40,390 nt of DNA, taken from positions 242,970 through 283,359 of the forward strand of contig MU657212.1 of assembly GCA_026770575.1 (NCBI GenBank). Direction: 5' to 3'. The position numbers were made by a program, and so were the translations under genes. This stretch comes from Pelagophyceae sp. CCMP2097 (lineage: Eukaryota > Sar > Pelagophyceae). This document shows, piece by piece, positions 40,158 through 40,390 of this stretch; the stretch's first letter is position 1, and each line of letters starts with the position of its first letter. Under the pieces are notes generated by a model, which did no database searches, was not told the origin of the DNA, and saw nothing but the letters and a program-made list of their open reading frames with translations.

Positions 40158-40390
40158 TGCAAATCCCCGTCACATCAATCGCGGTACAGCGGCTCGGCGG
40201 CGTCAATCTTGCCTGCACTGGCAGGTCAGCGCTGAACGGCGGACCGTGATCGGACTTGCCGATACAACTATTACAAGAGCGCGCCGGAGGCACACGGAGG
40301 ACCCGAAGGATACAGCCAAATCCCATTGCAATGCCCACGTAAATAATTGAAATTATTTAACTAATCGCTGAACTTTCAAATCCTCCTTAT

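Overview
This window is nuclear DNA of a eukaryote with a GC-rich, compact, intron-bearing genome. Thirteen protein-coding genes and one apparent pseudogene are recognisable. Almost all are split by introns of about 45-180 nt whose splice sites I could place because reading phase and family alignment agree. The gene set (YHYH-domain protein, GT61 glycosyltransferase, MYND/RING/Sel1 protein, ferroportin, GH28 polygalacturonase-like enzyme, PC-esterase-like protein, FkbM-type methyltransferase), the GC content and the repeat-bearing introns suggest a stramenopile alga, most like a pelagophyte such as Aureococcus. That placement is inference, not a database match.

Layout. 1-5.7 kb: secreted YHYH protein (+), an unknown helical protein (-) ending 3 bp from it, and an Xaa-Pro aminopeptidase with six exons (+). 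6-7.1 kb: secreted PC-esterase-like protein. 7.5-8.4 kb: FkbM-type methyltransferase (-) with an in-frame stop in its signal peptide. 8.4-17.3 kb: a repeat island of about 9 kb without a convincing gene. It holds fold-back elements, a MITE-like element, G-tracts, minisatellites, two copies of a 360-bp repeat whose hairpin stems co-vary, and a 2.8-kb interval bounded by inverted repeats. 17.3-18.5 kb: EF-hand protein. 19.7-22.9 kb: AP-3 beta adaptin, with two introns that carry copies of one repeat (introner-like).

23.2-25 kb: gluconokinase with a long N-terminal extension. 25.3-26.9 kb: GT61 glycosyltransferase. 27.4-29.3 kb: ferroportin with a histidine-rich tail. 29.5-30.8 kb: second EF-hand protein (-). 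31.2-32.3 kb: membrane-anchored beta-propeller-like protein (-), divergent from a MYND/RING/Sel1 protein (32.5-33.5 kb, +). 34.4-36.5 kb: SIN1/Avo1-type TORC2 subunit with two tandem CRIM domains. 37-38.1 kb: COPI-associated/Tvp15-like Golgi membrane protein (-), divergent from a GH28 pectinase-like gene (38.2-40.2 kb, +).

The genes do not form an operon or one pathway. Themes that recur are secretion and endomembrane traffic (AP-3 beta, COPI-associated protein, GT61), secreted carbohydrate-active proteins (GH28, PC-esterase) and signalling (SIN1, EF-hand proteins). Coordinates given for split genes are outer limits; exon joins are in the evidence text.
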